A DNA stretch of 64,000 bases from the NCBI GenBank assembly GCA_033026295.1, contig CM065185.1:2418001-2482000 (forward strand), given 5' to 3'. Positions 36,149 through 48,289 of this stretch are shown here, piece after piece. Each line of letters opens with the position of its first letter. Position 1 is the first letter of the stretch. The notes beneath the pieces are model-generated. The model did not search any database. It saw only the letters and a program-made list of their open reading frames with translations, and had not been told where the DNA came from. The stretch comes from Channa striata. Taxonomy: Eukaryota; Chordata; Actinopteri; Anabantiformes; Channidae. The position numbers and the translations under genes were made by a program.

Positions 36149-36452
36149 CACAATACACTGATCAGTCATAACATTAAGACCAGTCAATAAAGTGGCTGTA
36201 CTATGAATTCTACTTTTACAAGGTCATTTCTCAGTTTTTAGAAAGGTGATATTATTGAAAGTGGTAAGTGGAGTCGCACTGAGTCTATTATACGGCTCTA
36301 AACTTTTGGAAACTTTTTTTCATTTTAAAAAGGCCAAACTACCAGAACCTCGTCTTCTCGTTCCTGATAAACAAGACTTCATGGCCGAGCCAATCTAATC
36401 GATTACACTAAATTGCATAGGTGGTCATAATGTTTTACCTGATCGATGCAAC
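36149..36452. mobile_element. Short MITE-like Tc1 derivative with terminal inverted repeats
   Basis: The left end reads TACACTGATCAGTCATAACATTAAGACC. The right end, reverse-complemented, reads TGCATCGATCAGGTAAAACATTATGACC; the two are imperfect inverted repeats of ~28 bp. The family is a known fish Tc1/mariner type with ends like CACTGATCAGCCATAACATTA. The ~250 bp interior has no transposase, so this is a non-autonomous deletion derivative. Confidence 0.75.
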
Positions 36453-36805
36453 TTACAATAAAACACCATAGCGTTTTTTAAACATGCTGTAATAACGTGC
36501 AATACTGTTAGCTTAGTCAGACACAGCTTTCATGAGTTTACCACAGATAAAGTATCGTCCGACTTAGCTGATGATTAGCAGCCTGCTAGCTAAGCTAACA
36601 AGCCGACTTCTGGTGAGTCAAAGCTGGACACATTGTGCCGCTCTGCTAACTTAGTTAGCCAAGTTAGCTCATGTGAAATGTCAAAGTTAACAAAGAAAAA
36701 GTCTCAACTGTCTCTGCCCCACATTAGCAGCTACACAAGCAGCATTTGACTAATGCTATTTATTAATAAATGTAATCGTTATTGTGCTTCACTTTTATTA
36801 TTCAC

Positions 36806-36965
36806 TTCAAATCAACTTTATTTATATAGCCCCAATTTACAACAAGGTCATGTCAAGGCACTTAACATAGTAAAGTCAAGACTATACAGACATTTAGAGA
36901 AAAGCAAACGAATCCCCCTTGATCAGCTATAGGCAACAAGAGAGAGGAAAAAGTCCCTTTAACAA
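36806..36965 (-). mobile_element. LINE 3' tail, minus strand (left arm of inverted pair)
   Basis: Starts CAAATCAACTTTATTTATATAG and continues through GGCACTTAACATAGTAAAGTC and CCCCCTTGATCAGCTATAGG to a GAGAGGAAAAAGTCCC block. It is the reverse complement of the LINE tail, with variants TAACATAGT and GATCAGCTATAGG that differ from the other copies in the window. Confidence 0.85.
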
Positions 36966-37224
36966 AATTAAGCAGACATGTTGTTGGTTTTGATTAATAG
37001 TTGAATTTAGCTATGCGAGATCTATGGGTAAAAAGCAGTCTAAAAGGGATTGAAGCCATAGTGATGATTCTCATTCTAGTGCATTTGTGGGGAGGATGTG
37101 GGGAGGATGTGGTGATTTGAATAGCTACACGATTAATCGTAAACAAAGTCATGAAGACATTGCTGGTCGGAGTTAAGGGAATACTAGGCTCAACTGTCTA
37201 CTACCAACCTGCCCAATATTTTCT

Positions 37225-37400
37225 TTCCACTCACCCCAACCGGTCAAGGCAGATGGCCGCCCACCCTGAGCCTGGTTCTGCTGGAGGTTTCTTCCGTTAA
37301 AAGGAGTTTTTCCTCTCCACTGTTGCCTATGGCTGATCAAGGGGATTTGTTGGGTTTTCTCTAAATGTCTGTATAGTCTTGACTTTACTATGTTAAGTTA
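37225..37400 (+). mobile_element. LINE 3' tail, plus strand (right arm of inverted pair)
   Basis: CCACTCACCCCAACCGGTCA through CCACCCTGAGCCTGGTTCTG to TAGTCTTGACTTTACTATGTTAAGT. It lies in inverted orientation to the copy at 36806-36965 with about 260 bp between. It shares that copy's ACTATGTTAAGT and GGCTGATCAAGG variants. Confidence 0.85.
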
Positions 37401-39840
37401 AGTAGTTATTACAAATGTAACAGTTGGATCCACCAAAACAGATTTTGATCAGATCATCAAACCACTTCAATATACACACATCTTTTGTAGTATAAATGCT
37501 ACTGCATCTTGATCCATCTGACTTGCAGGAAAATACATGTACATCATGAAAGATTTGTGAAAGTATACTATACCACGTGATTCCCATGCAGACAGAACAC
37601 CCAACCCTCCCACCATTGGCTCCAAGAGCAGGTTACATCTTGGCCGCTGGTTGCAGTCTGGGGCTTGTTGGCCTGAATATGGGTTGTATGTTTGCAGAAA
37701 TGCCGCAACAGTAAGAAATTCTGGACACAAGTGGTCTGCTGGACTCCTCGGAGCTGATGTGGATGTGTGTAAACGGTGACGTGTCTCCTCAGGGTGTCTG
37801 TGTGCCGATTGCTCAAAATGTATATTAAAACAGGGTCACAGACGGTTTTCATGTTTATGTTGCAAACTTTCTAGAACCAGAACCTATCAAGAGTTTTAGA
37901 TTCCAAACAATGCACGCTGGGAAGTTTGCTAATATACTAGTTTTGTTTCTTTTAAAACTTAATTGATTGAAGCTTTGGTCAGTATCTAAATAATCCTGTT
38001 GATGACAATCACCTCAGAGCCCGAACAGAATTTTCTCTGCTCATTCATTTTAGAAAGAAGAAATGTGTCACTCAGTGGAGCAGGGTGTCTGCCAGATGTG
38101 TTTTTAATAGTTTTTGGACAATAGTGGAGATCTGTGTCACAGACGAGCAAACAAATCTAAGCACTAGAGTGTGAATTTTGATTGTGGATGATGCAATTAT
38201 TTTAGAAAATTAGCATAGTTACCCTTAATCATATTTTAGAAAAGTTAAAACAACTAATAAGGACTACTAACTACTAACTACTACTACTAAGAAGTACTAA
38301 GTGTAAAAACTAGAAATCTATGCTTGACAATATAAAATACTGATGACATGTTTGTGAAGACAATATTCATTTATTTCACGACTTATACATATTTAGGATG
38401 CATTGTGTACGGGTGGGGATGGGATGAAGAGGAAATAAGATCACCTTACAGAGTGACCAAGCCTGCCTAAGCAGAATGTTGAGTCTACAAAGCACTGGAC
38501 TTGCTGTAAACAGGAGACTGCTGTTCATTTCTTATTTTTAGAAGTCAATCTATAAATACATGTCTAGTTGAAATCACATGTGGTATGACTATTAAACTGT
38601 ATTTATTATTGCAAAAACAAGTACAGTACAATCATTTAAACCAAAATGAATCACCAGCTCATGAACAAAGTGGAGCATTACACAACTAAAGGTCTGTTTT
38701 GTCAGGAGCTGGTGGAGACCAAAACAGAGATAAAAGGAAATTCAATATGGATTTACTATATATTTGCAAATTGTCTAGAAATGTACATAAACAACTGTTA
38801 CTATGGTTACAGCCTGGTATGTTAAAATCAATCACTGCAAATTTGTTTTTGTATGTACATGAGAGACACAGAAATACCCACAAAAGTGTCAAGTGGCCAT
38901 TTAAGTCATATCATTTTAACTGTAAATATTCTCCAAATGTTACCTACTTGACTCAGTTCAACCTATTTATTAATATAGGTTTTGATGCACCATGCGCTCT
39001 TAAAAACTCATATCTTGTCTGTATCTGTAAAAATGCCACAGGTCCTCAGTTATGTAACAACTGTCTTTCCTGGCATATTTGTGTATAGGGTAATAGGAAA
39101 CTCCATACCATCTACATCTGACTTAAAAGAACTGTGAAAAAAATGAGAAGAAATCATAATGAAACTTTGGACGACTGAGGAACTGGCATTATCTCAAATG
39201 TACCGGAAAACCCTGAACTTCTTAAACCTCTGCCACTTTCACAGAGCTTTGAAGTTCTTGGCTGTTGTTATGCAGGAAATGAGAAAATGTTGCAGAAAAC
39301 GACCAGTGCTGTGCATTTCTTTAGTTTAACTTCTTTCACAAATGATTAATGTATGCCATTTGATAATTTTTCATGTATCAAATGCATGAAAAGCACTAAA
39401 CTGGGTCTAGTGCTTTTAAATGTAGCACTGAAATATTTTCTACATATATGACAATTCTTTCTTATTTGTTCAAGAATTTGATTTGTTTTGCTAATCCTGG
39501 ACTGAATTATACCTTTGTAAGAGTTGAACAAGGCAGTGGTAGGTGGATTCCGATGCTGCACTTAAGGAGGAGGAGACAGGTATGGTTGTAATACCGTTAG
39601 AGGTGTAAAACCACTAGCTCCACCAAACTAGGATAAGAAATGAGTCTTGTAATCTTTCAGCATGTACCCACTTCCTCCCCAGTTCCATACTGGTTACACA
39701 GGCTGAAAACAGGAGAATGAAGGTTGAAGAGAAACTGGTATTAGTAGAATTGAACTAGTACTCAGACTATTGTACCATATACCCATTTAGTACAACTCAT
39801 GAGGTCTGTGATATCTTCCTAGTGGTTTGTAATTGGGCCA
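37401..39840. other. Gene-free interval
   Basis: No supported gene. A GC-richer stretch at ~37580-37850 has two overlapping minus-strand frames (87 and 94 codons) without known domains. An imperfect ACT-rich simple repeat lies at ~38262-38300. Confidence 0.4.
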
Positions 39841-39844
39841 TTTG

Positions 39845-40085
39845 TAAATGCTGGGCAGGTCATCAGTCTATCTCAGTGTCAGCACATCACTATTCACACG
39901 TACACCCAATTTAGAGTCACAATTAACCTAACGTGCATGTCATTGAACTGTGGGAGGGAAGTGTAAAGCCAAAGCAAACAAGCACAGGGAGAACATGCAA
40001 ACTCCACACAGAAAGGCCACCGCTGACTGGTAGAGTCGATTAAGGGAACTTGATAACCACTCCACCACTGCTGCGCGTGGTAAGC
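39845..40085 (-). mobile_element. Common fish interspersed repeat (tRNA-like head), minus strand
   Basis: The + strand reads CAATTTAGAGTCACAATTAACCTAACGTGCATG, GAACTGTGGGAGGGAA and GGGAGAACATGCAAACTCCACACAGAAAGGCC, ending near CCACTCCACCACTGCTGCGC. Reverse-complemented, this is the very widespread teleost repeat that opens with a 'GTGGTGCAGTGGTTAGC' head. I recognise the sequence but not a safe family name. Confidence 0.7.
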
Positions 40086-40423
40086 TTCCTTGTAGCTTCT
40101 TATTTATTGTGATTTTATTTATTACATCCATACCTAATGTGCTGGGTAGAGTATGGTGGAGAGTAGCAGACTATAGTGTTGCAGGGAGACAGAGGGTGGG
40201 ATTTAATGCAGTGGACTGTGTTTGAATCTCATGCTACTGCTAAAGCTTGAGCCCACAAAGCTGTACAGCTTTCATTCCAACACTACAAGTAAAAGTCTTG
40301 CGTTCAGCATCCTTGGAACAAAACATGCAAAGTGCAAAGTGCAAGCAACTTTTTTTTAAAAGAGAAACTGCACACAAATGAAGTAATGAAGTAAAAGTTA
40401 AAATGCCATTAACAAGTTAGGGC

Positions 40424-40520
40424 AACATGATGGTGGAGTGGTTAGGACTGGGATCTCAAAGCGAATAGGTTGTAGGTTGGTGTCTCTGGGTGCTGAGATA
40501 AGGTGGCCAGCACAGAATCC
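40424..40520 (+). mobile_element. tRNA-like head of the same repeat family, plus strand
   Basis: GGCAACATGATGGTGGAGTGGTTAGGACTGGGATCTCAAAGCGAATAGGTTGTAGGTTGG is a diverged copy of the head whose reverse complement ends the 39845-40085 copy. It is truncated after ~95 bp. Confidence 0.6.
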
Positions 40521-40934
40521 AGGGTGTAGCCTTCCTCTTACTCAAAATGAAAGAAAAATAAATACGCAATGATGCAATGTAAAATGTTCCTCTAGGAAGG
40601 TAACTAGTTGCAGTTTGACTTTAGTGGTCAAATGCAAAATTTCCCACTTAAATGTAGGGAAGTGAAAGAATCACATAACCCTAAACAAAAAATTCCAATT
40701 ATAATCCAAGTTCAAAGATGGTTCTGAACCAATAAAAGAAACGTAGCTGCATGATACCCTCACTTGCCACTGACTGAAGAAGTGCTTCTATTTTGGCCTC
40801 CTTATTTGAAATAAATGTCGGAGCCAAAACTTTAGAACCACTTTTGAATATAAGGCACTCCACTATCTCCTCAATATAAAACACATTATCAGCTTCCTAC
40901 CAGTTTCTACTTAAAAACTGATAAAGTGTAATCA

Positions 40935-40995
40935 TATAAAAGTAGAGTTCATGGCAGAGCTGCTGTATTGGATTGCATGAGATTGTGCAGGTGTC
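40935..40995. mobile_element. Tc1/MITE-derived fragment
   Basis: AAAAGTAGAGTTCATGGCAG followed by CTGTATTGGATTGCATGAGATT. A matching piece is at 46920-46965 (AAAAGTAGAATTCATGGCC then CTGTATTGGATTGCATTAAAT), and AAAAGTAGAATTCAT is also found in reverse at ~36200-36216 inside the MITE. The fragments probably derive from related elements. Confidence 0.5.
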
Positions 40996-41049
40996 CACAA
41001 TGATGTGTATGTTTGTTTATTTTAATATTTATTCACTTTACAGGCGAAA

Positions 41050-42260
41050 TAATAAAAAACCCAATCAGACCCCTCAGCCCCCCAGCCTGCCTGCGTGGCT
41101 CCTCCTCCTCCTGCGTTCCCTAACATCCCTACAACTTGATCGCTCCAAAAAGCAAAGGTAAAACCTGCATGTGCATGCCACAATCCATCCGTGCGTCTCC
41201 ACATCTGTGCATCATTCCACGTCCACCACCGGTGCGGTTATTATTATTAATAACGGACGCCCCGGAGCTGCCGTCCATCCGTCACCGGTGGCACAGTGTA
41301 GCCAGGGCTACCACACCTGTCTGGAGCACCGGCCCCGAGTGCCATTAATTCGCATTATGATCAAAATCACACGGGTGCTCTGCTCAGACGGGAAGAACCG
41401 AACACCCAGCGCGGTGTGAGGAGCGGAGACGACGCGCCGCTGAAACAAAAGCCTCGCAGCATCCGGACCATCAGGGACCACGTGTCCCACCGAGCCGCTA
41501 AAGCCAGTGCGGAGAGCAGCAGGTTGATGATCACATGATCATCGGATTCATCCCTGTGTGTTTACGGCACCCAGGTTCCTTTCTGACGCTTCTGTTAGCA
41601 CTTTTATATGGAAAATTAAATACAAACCGGCATCACTCACAGTTGATCCCTGAGTTACTTTGCATATAAAGAAACAGTAGCCGAGACCCTGGACGAACCA
41701 GAACATGATACACACTAGTGCGACAGATCCACTGATCCGTCTGACCGTGTGTGTGTGTGTGTGTGTGTGTGTCACCAGACAGGGAGCCCTCACATGTTGC
41801 TGCCCCCGGGCTTCATGTACAAAAAGGAGGAGCTTAACCGGCAGCGATCGAACACCAAGGTGATGCAACTTCCACTTATATTGGCAGGAAAAACCCATAT
41901 TTGTACAGTCGACTCATTGACCAGGGGACGAATTCATCTTCACGGTAAGACATCACCTCGACATCCGGGCTTTAATTGGACTTTCTAACTAAGAGTCTTT
42001 ACAAAAGAAGGCGAGCCAGGACGGGATTAGACCCCGTTAAAGAAGTGACAGTCTAGACCCTGTAGTAGGAGAAGGAATCATCCAACCCGATCCACCGAGC
42101 TGACACCGGGTTTATAGCGAGGAGGGAATCAGGTGGATTATTGAAATCGATTATACGTTTAATAGACCAACACGTGGCTTCCGCCTTCCTCCTGTTGTGA
42201 GGAAGGAGACAAGCATGCGAGAGAGTGCGGGGGCATTTCCGTTCTCAAATATTTTATGGG
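41050..42260. promoter_or_regulatory. CpG-enriched, non-repetitive patch; possible promoter
   Basis: A sharp rise in CpG and GC within AT-rich surroundings: for example GACGACGCGCCGCTG at ~41428, CCACCGGTGCGG at ~41225, and CCGCCTTCCTCCTGTTGTG at ~42181. It contains the interrupted palindrome GATGATCA-CA-TGATCATC at 41526-41543 and a (GT)13 at 41747-41772. An open segment 41779-41943, between a CACCAG acceptor and a CACGGTAAGA donor, could be an exon encoding MLLPPGFMYKKEELNRQRS, but I recognise no protein family. Vertebrate promoters often look like this; the call is tentative. Confidence 0.4.
41747..41772. repeat. (GT)13 microsatellite
   Basis: Uninterrupted GT repeat within the CpG-enriched patch. 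Confidence 0.97.
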
Positions 42261-44341
42261 TCACGCACAACGTGTCAATGTCACAGTGGATGAATGATGG
42301 AGTATCGATATCAAAATCAATAACTCAAAGTCACTAAATCATTTCCTCTGTACTGTTCCGCCGACTGTGTTGTAATGGAAACTAGTCATAAAGTACATTC
42401 TAGCAGCAGAGTGTCATTATACTTGAATAAAAGCAGCTTCATTTTAATAAGAACAATTAGTGAATGTCCATTTGCTTTCATGCTGATATTTGCATATAAC
42501 AATCTTCAAACTGTTGTGCAATATTAACAGTGTTTATTGCTACATCTATTTAACATTTTTAAAATATGTAGCCAAACACATGCACACAGAGAAGCGAATA
42601 GATGTAGCAAAAATTACTGAATCGGTCGAGGTTTAGTTAAACACAGCTACTTTCATTAAAACAGTCACCGTGCTTTGTTAGCATTTATCACCTGAATGTC
42701 ACATTGTAGTTTCATTCTGACTGCAGAGGAAACTCTATGGTGGGAAGGTATTCTACAGAACCTGTGGTGTAATGGAGGTCTGCTTTGATGCCTTTATTAG
42801 AACAACTCCTAAACACGGCAAGACCTGATTACTTAATGAATTACAATAATTAGTTATAATGGCGACTACATCAGCCTCCAGCTTATTGATTATACAAAGT
42901 TTTTCTATAGAGGTACTAAGGGGAAGTGTAAGGGATAAACCAAAAGAGAAGTCAGATGTCACACTTCCACCTCTAAATTGGTTGAAGTTCTCGAGTGAAT
43001 GCCAGAGTTTATGAACGGGTGGAGGGAGCTTACCTGTGAATTCACTTAGAAGTTCACTACAGACACTTTCACTCCTGCATGTAAATGCTGACATGATATT
43101 GGGTTATTATGTCAGCAAAAAGTTAGAGAGTGAAAGTTCAGTGAAACATAGTGGTTGCGAGAAATAAGATTTCAAAATCAAAGGACAATAAAAGCTGTGT
43201 TAATCATTCTGCTCATACAAACAGATGATCAAATTATTACATACACTGTCAACAATGACACTTAAAGCTACAAACCAACAAAGAATCAAGAGCTGAAACT
43301 GTGTTACTTGACTAAATAAGTAGGATCATCATTAGCCACACCTCTTACAGTTGCTACACTTCCTGGGGTCCCCATGTGTAAATAATGCATTCCAATAAAA
43401 TATCTGCAACCAACATTGAAAGTCTGTAATGGCATCATCACAACAATACCACCCCACCCCCCTGTCATATCTTAGCGGGGCATAAATACTTTATGGGGCA
43501 TGAAATTTAGCCTCTTTCAGCACAATGTTTTGTTTTACTGACCACGATGTCTGTTTCGGGTTTCTTTCTGCTCTTATCAACGTTGTGACCAGCAGCAGGA
43601 GGCAGCTGTTTTTAGCAAACTCTGATAAACTAACTGTTTCCTACCTTCCCGTCACTAAACAGCAGAAGGACAAAGTTAGCAGTTATTGGAGCCGGTGAAC
43701 AGAGTGAAGCATTTATTGTTGGGGCCGATGACCGAATTCAAATGGACAAGGTTAAGTGAAAAGAAACAATTACAAAAACTTTGACTGTTTTGTCTTAAGT
43801 AAACTTTTACATAAGTAAGTAAGTCCAAAGTCATTTACTAACCCCCACTATGGTGGCTGCTTTGACAATGAAGTTAAGTCATTTGTCACAGAATATTTAA
43901 AAATGAATGAGAATCTTAGCCAGGTTAAAGTACCTATAATTTATGTAAATATGCATCATTAATAAGACATTTGTTGCATTTTCACAGCTTCACAAACAGT
44001 TTTTTGTGTTTATAAAATCATCAGATACTTGTCATTATGGAGTTTTCCCACGGTCTGTGTCAAACAGTTTTCACAGTTGGCTTGCTGATATTTCATTGTT
44101 ATTTTTGTGAGGCCTTAGTCCAGGCATGCCTGGACGTCTGGAATGCCCAGGTCCCAGAGGGACTGAAGGAGAATGGGAGAAGAGAGAGAGCAGAGAGACA
44201 GTGGAGGAAAAAGAAATAAAAAGTACCACAAATTATTAATGGTGTGAGAGATCACAGTCTGCAAAAGGCATTTAAACCTGCATCAACACCCTTTGTTTAA
44301 AGCCACTCACGAAGAGAGGACGAGACAGGAGACCAGTTTTG

Positions 44342-44354
44342 CCACTAGGGGGCG
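44342..44354 (+). promoter_or_regulatory. CTCF-like binding motif
   Basis: CCACTAGGGGGCG matches the CTCF core consensus CCASYAGRKGGCR at all 13 positions. It lies in AT-rich DNA between the KLF gene and the putative gene at 51.8 kb, a position suited to a domain boundary. Confidence 0.6.
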
Positions 44355-45936
44355 TCATAGCACAGTTAAGTTTATACACACACATATATGTATATGTAAG
44401 TATATATAAACTGCCATTAGAAGCAGCCCAGCTGGGTGGAAACTACCAAGCCTGACCCCAAATGTCATTCCCCTGACCTGACACCATAAGTTTCCTCATG
44501 TTATAAAAAGCAGACAGAAAATGAAACCTGTAGCAGGGTAATTTTTTCCTTTCTATTCAAAAATTATGTTGTATGAGTAGATTCTATGGTTCTTTAATAC
44601 AGTGTAAATATCTTTACAATGGAGTGAAACAATGGAGTGAAATATTTGTTAAACTAGAAGACGGTTATTATAGGGCTCAGAGCATCAGTGGAAACATAAC
44701 CGGTGTGTTTTACAGAAATGGTTAGTGTTCTTATAAAGTTAAATCACAATGTAGCTCCTGCAAAAAGGTAAAAAAAATAAATATCATTACCTGACTATTA
44801 TAGTTATATCTGTCAGAAAAAAAAAATTATTACAATTACTGGAAGCACTGCATTTATCATACATAGATAAAAATTTTCTTTTATTTTCTTCCTTGAATAG
44901 AGCTGAAAAATAATAATGGAATTATTTGACTACCTGCCAGATTATGCAGGTTTAAACACAGCTAGCCAGAAATTCAGTACAACCCTACTGTTGCCCTGTT
45001 GAATAGTTATGGGAAATAGCCAGTCATTAATATCCTCTTGAAAAGTGGTGGTCACTTTGGGGAACAAAACTATTATTTACTCAGCTTGCACTGCATTGCC
45101 ACGTGACATTTTCGATGACAATTCCATGCCACTTTACAACGGTGAGTGTTTCCTTGGACCTACGTGAATGTCAAACTCCATTAATTAGGGTTTGGTGACA
45201 TCAACCCAAAAATTAATGAACATGCACAACAGCTATACTGTGAAAACAAATGCAATGCAATACAAAGTAAGAAGTTCAAATAGCTCATACAGCTAATAAT
45301 ATATATCAAAAAATGTTATTAGACCTGTATTTGTGCACTTTAAGGTTAGATACATGACACATGATATTTATTCTTATGAAGCTGTTCAATTTTGTAGACA
45401 CTCCAGCACCGCCCAGCTGTCAGTGTTCTCACACTCGTATACTTGAACTCGAGCTCCTTCACACAGACAAGATACTGTGTGATCAAATCAAAAATGTTTG
45501 GCTCATCTAACATGTTCATTCTGAATCAGGCAGAAGCGCATATTGTCTATTAAGTGAAATTTTTTGAAGTTTTGTGTCTTTGGTTTTACTTACTTAAAAT
45601 CCTGGACTAGTTCAAGTGAAATTTGATGATGGGGACAATGTTATTTCAAACCTGCTGCGCTCATTTAATTAAGTGTATGTGTGTGCATCATCCCCTCTGC
45701 TGACGGTTAGCTGACATTCAAGCAAAACCATGTCTCTCCAGCCATAGTAATAATCTGTGTCCAAAAATAATTTCAACCAAATGAATGAAAACAAACTGAC
45801 AAGGTTTTTTTTGTATTGTAGACATTCAATGTCCATGAATTGCTCAGCCTTATTTTAGAGATGTGTAATTATTACACGAATGCTCCACACGTTTATAGCT
45901 ATTAGGATTGATAAAAGCTCTCCGTGCTTTATGAAA

Positions 45937-45981
45937 AACACAAAGGAAAGAAGATGCCCAGGATCTTCTTTCCTTTGTGTT
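45937..45981. repeat. Perfect 19-bp inverted repeat with 7-nt loop
   Basis: 45937-45955 (AACACAAAGGAAAGAAGAT) and 45963-45981 are exact reverse complements around GCCCAGG. A TTTATGAA / TTCATAAA pair flanks the stem asymmetrically, hinting at a larger, decayed palindrome. The stem is purine-rich on one side. Confidence 0.9.
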
Positions 45982-46904
45982 GTGCCCTGACTCTTCATAA
46001 ATTCTCATTAGAATATATTTCTGAAAAGAGTTTTCCTGCTCTATTTACTTTCTCATTGCATTGTTTTTTCAATGTATATTCAGAAAGAGTCCACATTGTG
46101 AGAATGTCTTTACTGGTAAAATTATTTCTGTGTTTTTAAAGGACGTCTCTCTTTTTAGAATTTGACTGCTATAACAGTCAATATAATTTGTGTGCCGCAA
46201 TTACAGAAAATCTTGATTTGTGCACTTCATAATAAAATTTCATATCTTCTCTCTCCAAATACCATTGCCTAATGCAAGTATTCATATATTTTAGCAGTCC
46301 AAGTGATGCATCCGTTGCTGGCTCTATTTACCAGGTTCTGAACAAAAGCATGAGAATAGTAACTGCTGCCTTGAGTACCATAACAATTTCTAAGTCACAT
46401 TTAGTTTACAGTATCTGTTCACATTCTAAGAAAGAGGCTTGTTTATCATGACAAAACAGAGCTTGTGTCCCAATCGTACTGCTGCATATTGGCATTACTC
46501 ATAATAGAAACTGCTGTTTACAACCCCAACAATATGATGCATTGTAAACATGGCTAGCAATAACAGATGCTATTTTGTCTTTAATTTATGATGTTGTACA
46601 CTACGTCAGACAGAAGGCTGAGAGCCGCCACCGTGCTACAGTGAAGATATTGAATGCAAATCACCAATCGATAGATCGTACCGTGCTAACAGAGATGGAC
46701 GTTAATGTGTACGAACTGCACCGTATCCTACGCAGATCGTCTCACAGATCAAGGAGGCCAACGTCAGTGTGGCTACATTAAAGGCTTTTAACGTGTAAAC
46801 TTAATTACGGTATGTGTCAGCTAGAAAAAGAACATTGTTACCACAAGACAGGCAAAAATGCCAGCAGGGATGAACATCGTAAAAGTATCACCTTTCAACA
46901 TAAA

Positions 46905-46970
46905 CATTGAAAAATTATAACTTTGTAAAAGTAGAATTCATGGCCACTGTATTGGATTGCATTAAATGTT
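46905..46970. mobile_element. Tc1/MITE-derived fragment
   Basis: Shares AAAAGTAGAATTCATGGC and TGTATTGGATTGCAT with the fragment at 40935-40995. Confidence 0.5.
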
Positions 46971-48149
46971 TTAATTGTGTTCTTAAATGTAGTTCAGCAT
47001 GTTTGCATTCTGAGATTTGGTAATTAATATTTAATACATATTACAGCTAATGGGGATGGCAGAGATTGTTGACATAACTCCTGGATTATTTCTTCTTGGA
47101 TAAAAAGCTAGTTGATCTTTAAGGTTTTTATAATTTCTCCAGAAGCAAAGATCAAATTCCAAGATTTAATGTCAACCTGCTGGTGGTGCCAGAGGAAAGT
47201 TCAGGAAACCAGTCATTAGAAACCACAAATGTATGAGGTACCATGGCAATCCATTTAAGTTGACATTTTTCAGTTTACTTCGTTTACTTGTGTTTTTATT
47301 GATTAAGAAAGTTGTCATAGGAGAATATTTTGTTATTCGTTCCTTAATTGCCTCATTACAATCTACTCACATAATTAATTAACTCACTTCAACTTAATTA
47401 CACTTGAAATGCAGTCTCCTAAAATATAATTAAGCTAATACTAATTACTGGTTTAACAGTTTGCAGACGTACAGTCTGCCTTTTGGCATATGACATATTT
47501 CAAAAAGTATCACCTAATTTGTTCAAAACAGCTATATGAAACTTACATATGTACTTCAACAACATGGTGTTTTACACATCTTGAAGTGCTTTAATATGTT
47601 TTTTTCCCCCACACTCTGCACTAGATTTGGCCCCAGGAGGAAGGAGAAGGTGCAACAAAATAGGAGTTCTGTGTAAATACAGATTCAGATGAACTCAGAT
47701 CAAATGTGTGTAAATTGGTTTGCACACATTTAATGCAAACTTTTCTGGGAATATAAAGCCCTAAACGCATTATCAATTGAATTGGGGGATTTTAAGACCT
47801 TCAAGTCTTTGCCTGCTTAATTTTCTTGATAATAGTATCTGTAGTTAGAAAAAGTTAATTATTTCAATGTTGTCTTTACATACTGAATTGCATATTCCCA
47901 TTGCAATTTGTGTTAATCCCATTACCGCTCAGCAATTCTGAGGATGATATAAAAATTCCACACAGAAAGGGAGGAACATGTAATAAACCTTTTTTTTTTA
48001 CTTTTTACCTCAGCACCCTGTAACAGAAGTTTACTGTTACTTTCCTTACTGTGTTTAAAACTTTATTTAAACACACAAAAACACATAGAGCATTTACACC
48101 CACAAATATTTTGGGAAAGTCAGAAATGGAGACTATCCCAGCTTTCGTA

Positions 48150-48245
48150 CGCCGAGAGACAGGGTTGAGCCTGGACAGGTCACCAGCCTATCTCAGCCCA
48201 ACACAGACAGACATACACAGACAGACAACAATTCACACCTAACTG
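48150..48245. mobile_element. Fragment of common fish interspersed repeat
   Basis: CTGGACAGGTCACCAGCCTATCTCAG, ACACAGACAGACA and ACAATTCACACCTAAC fit the distal half of the same widespread teleost repeat seen at 39.85-40.08 kb. It lies directly upstream of a Tc1 remnant. Confidence 0.6.
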
Positions 48246-48289
48246 ATATATCATGTTGAAATGGAATAAATCTGCAACCACTGGGACTC

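Larger units (their letters stand above)
42265..48140. other. Long gene-free interval
   Basis: AT-rich with no supported exon. Notable sites inside it are the CTCF-like motif at 44342, the perfect hairpin at 45937-45981 and the Tc1/MITE-derived fragment at 46920-46965. A 68-codon frame at 46575-46781 is rich in CpG and arginine codons, unlike its surroundings, but matches no family I know. Confidence 0.4.

Noticed and set aside
37568..37852. Minus-strand 94-codon frame with His/Thr-rich N-terminus
   Set aside because: No recognisable domain and no paired splice sites.
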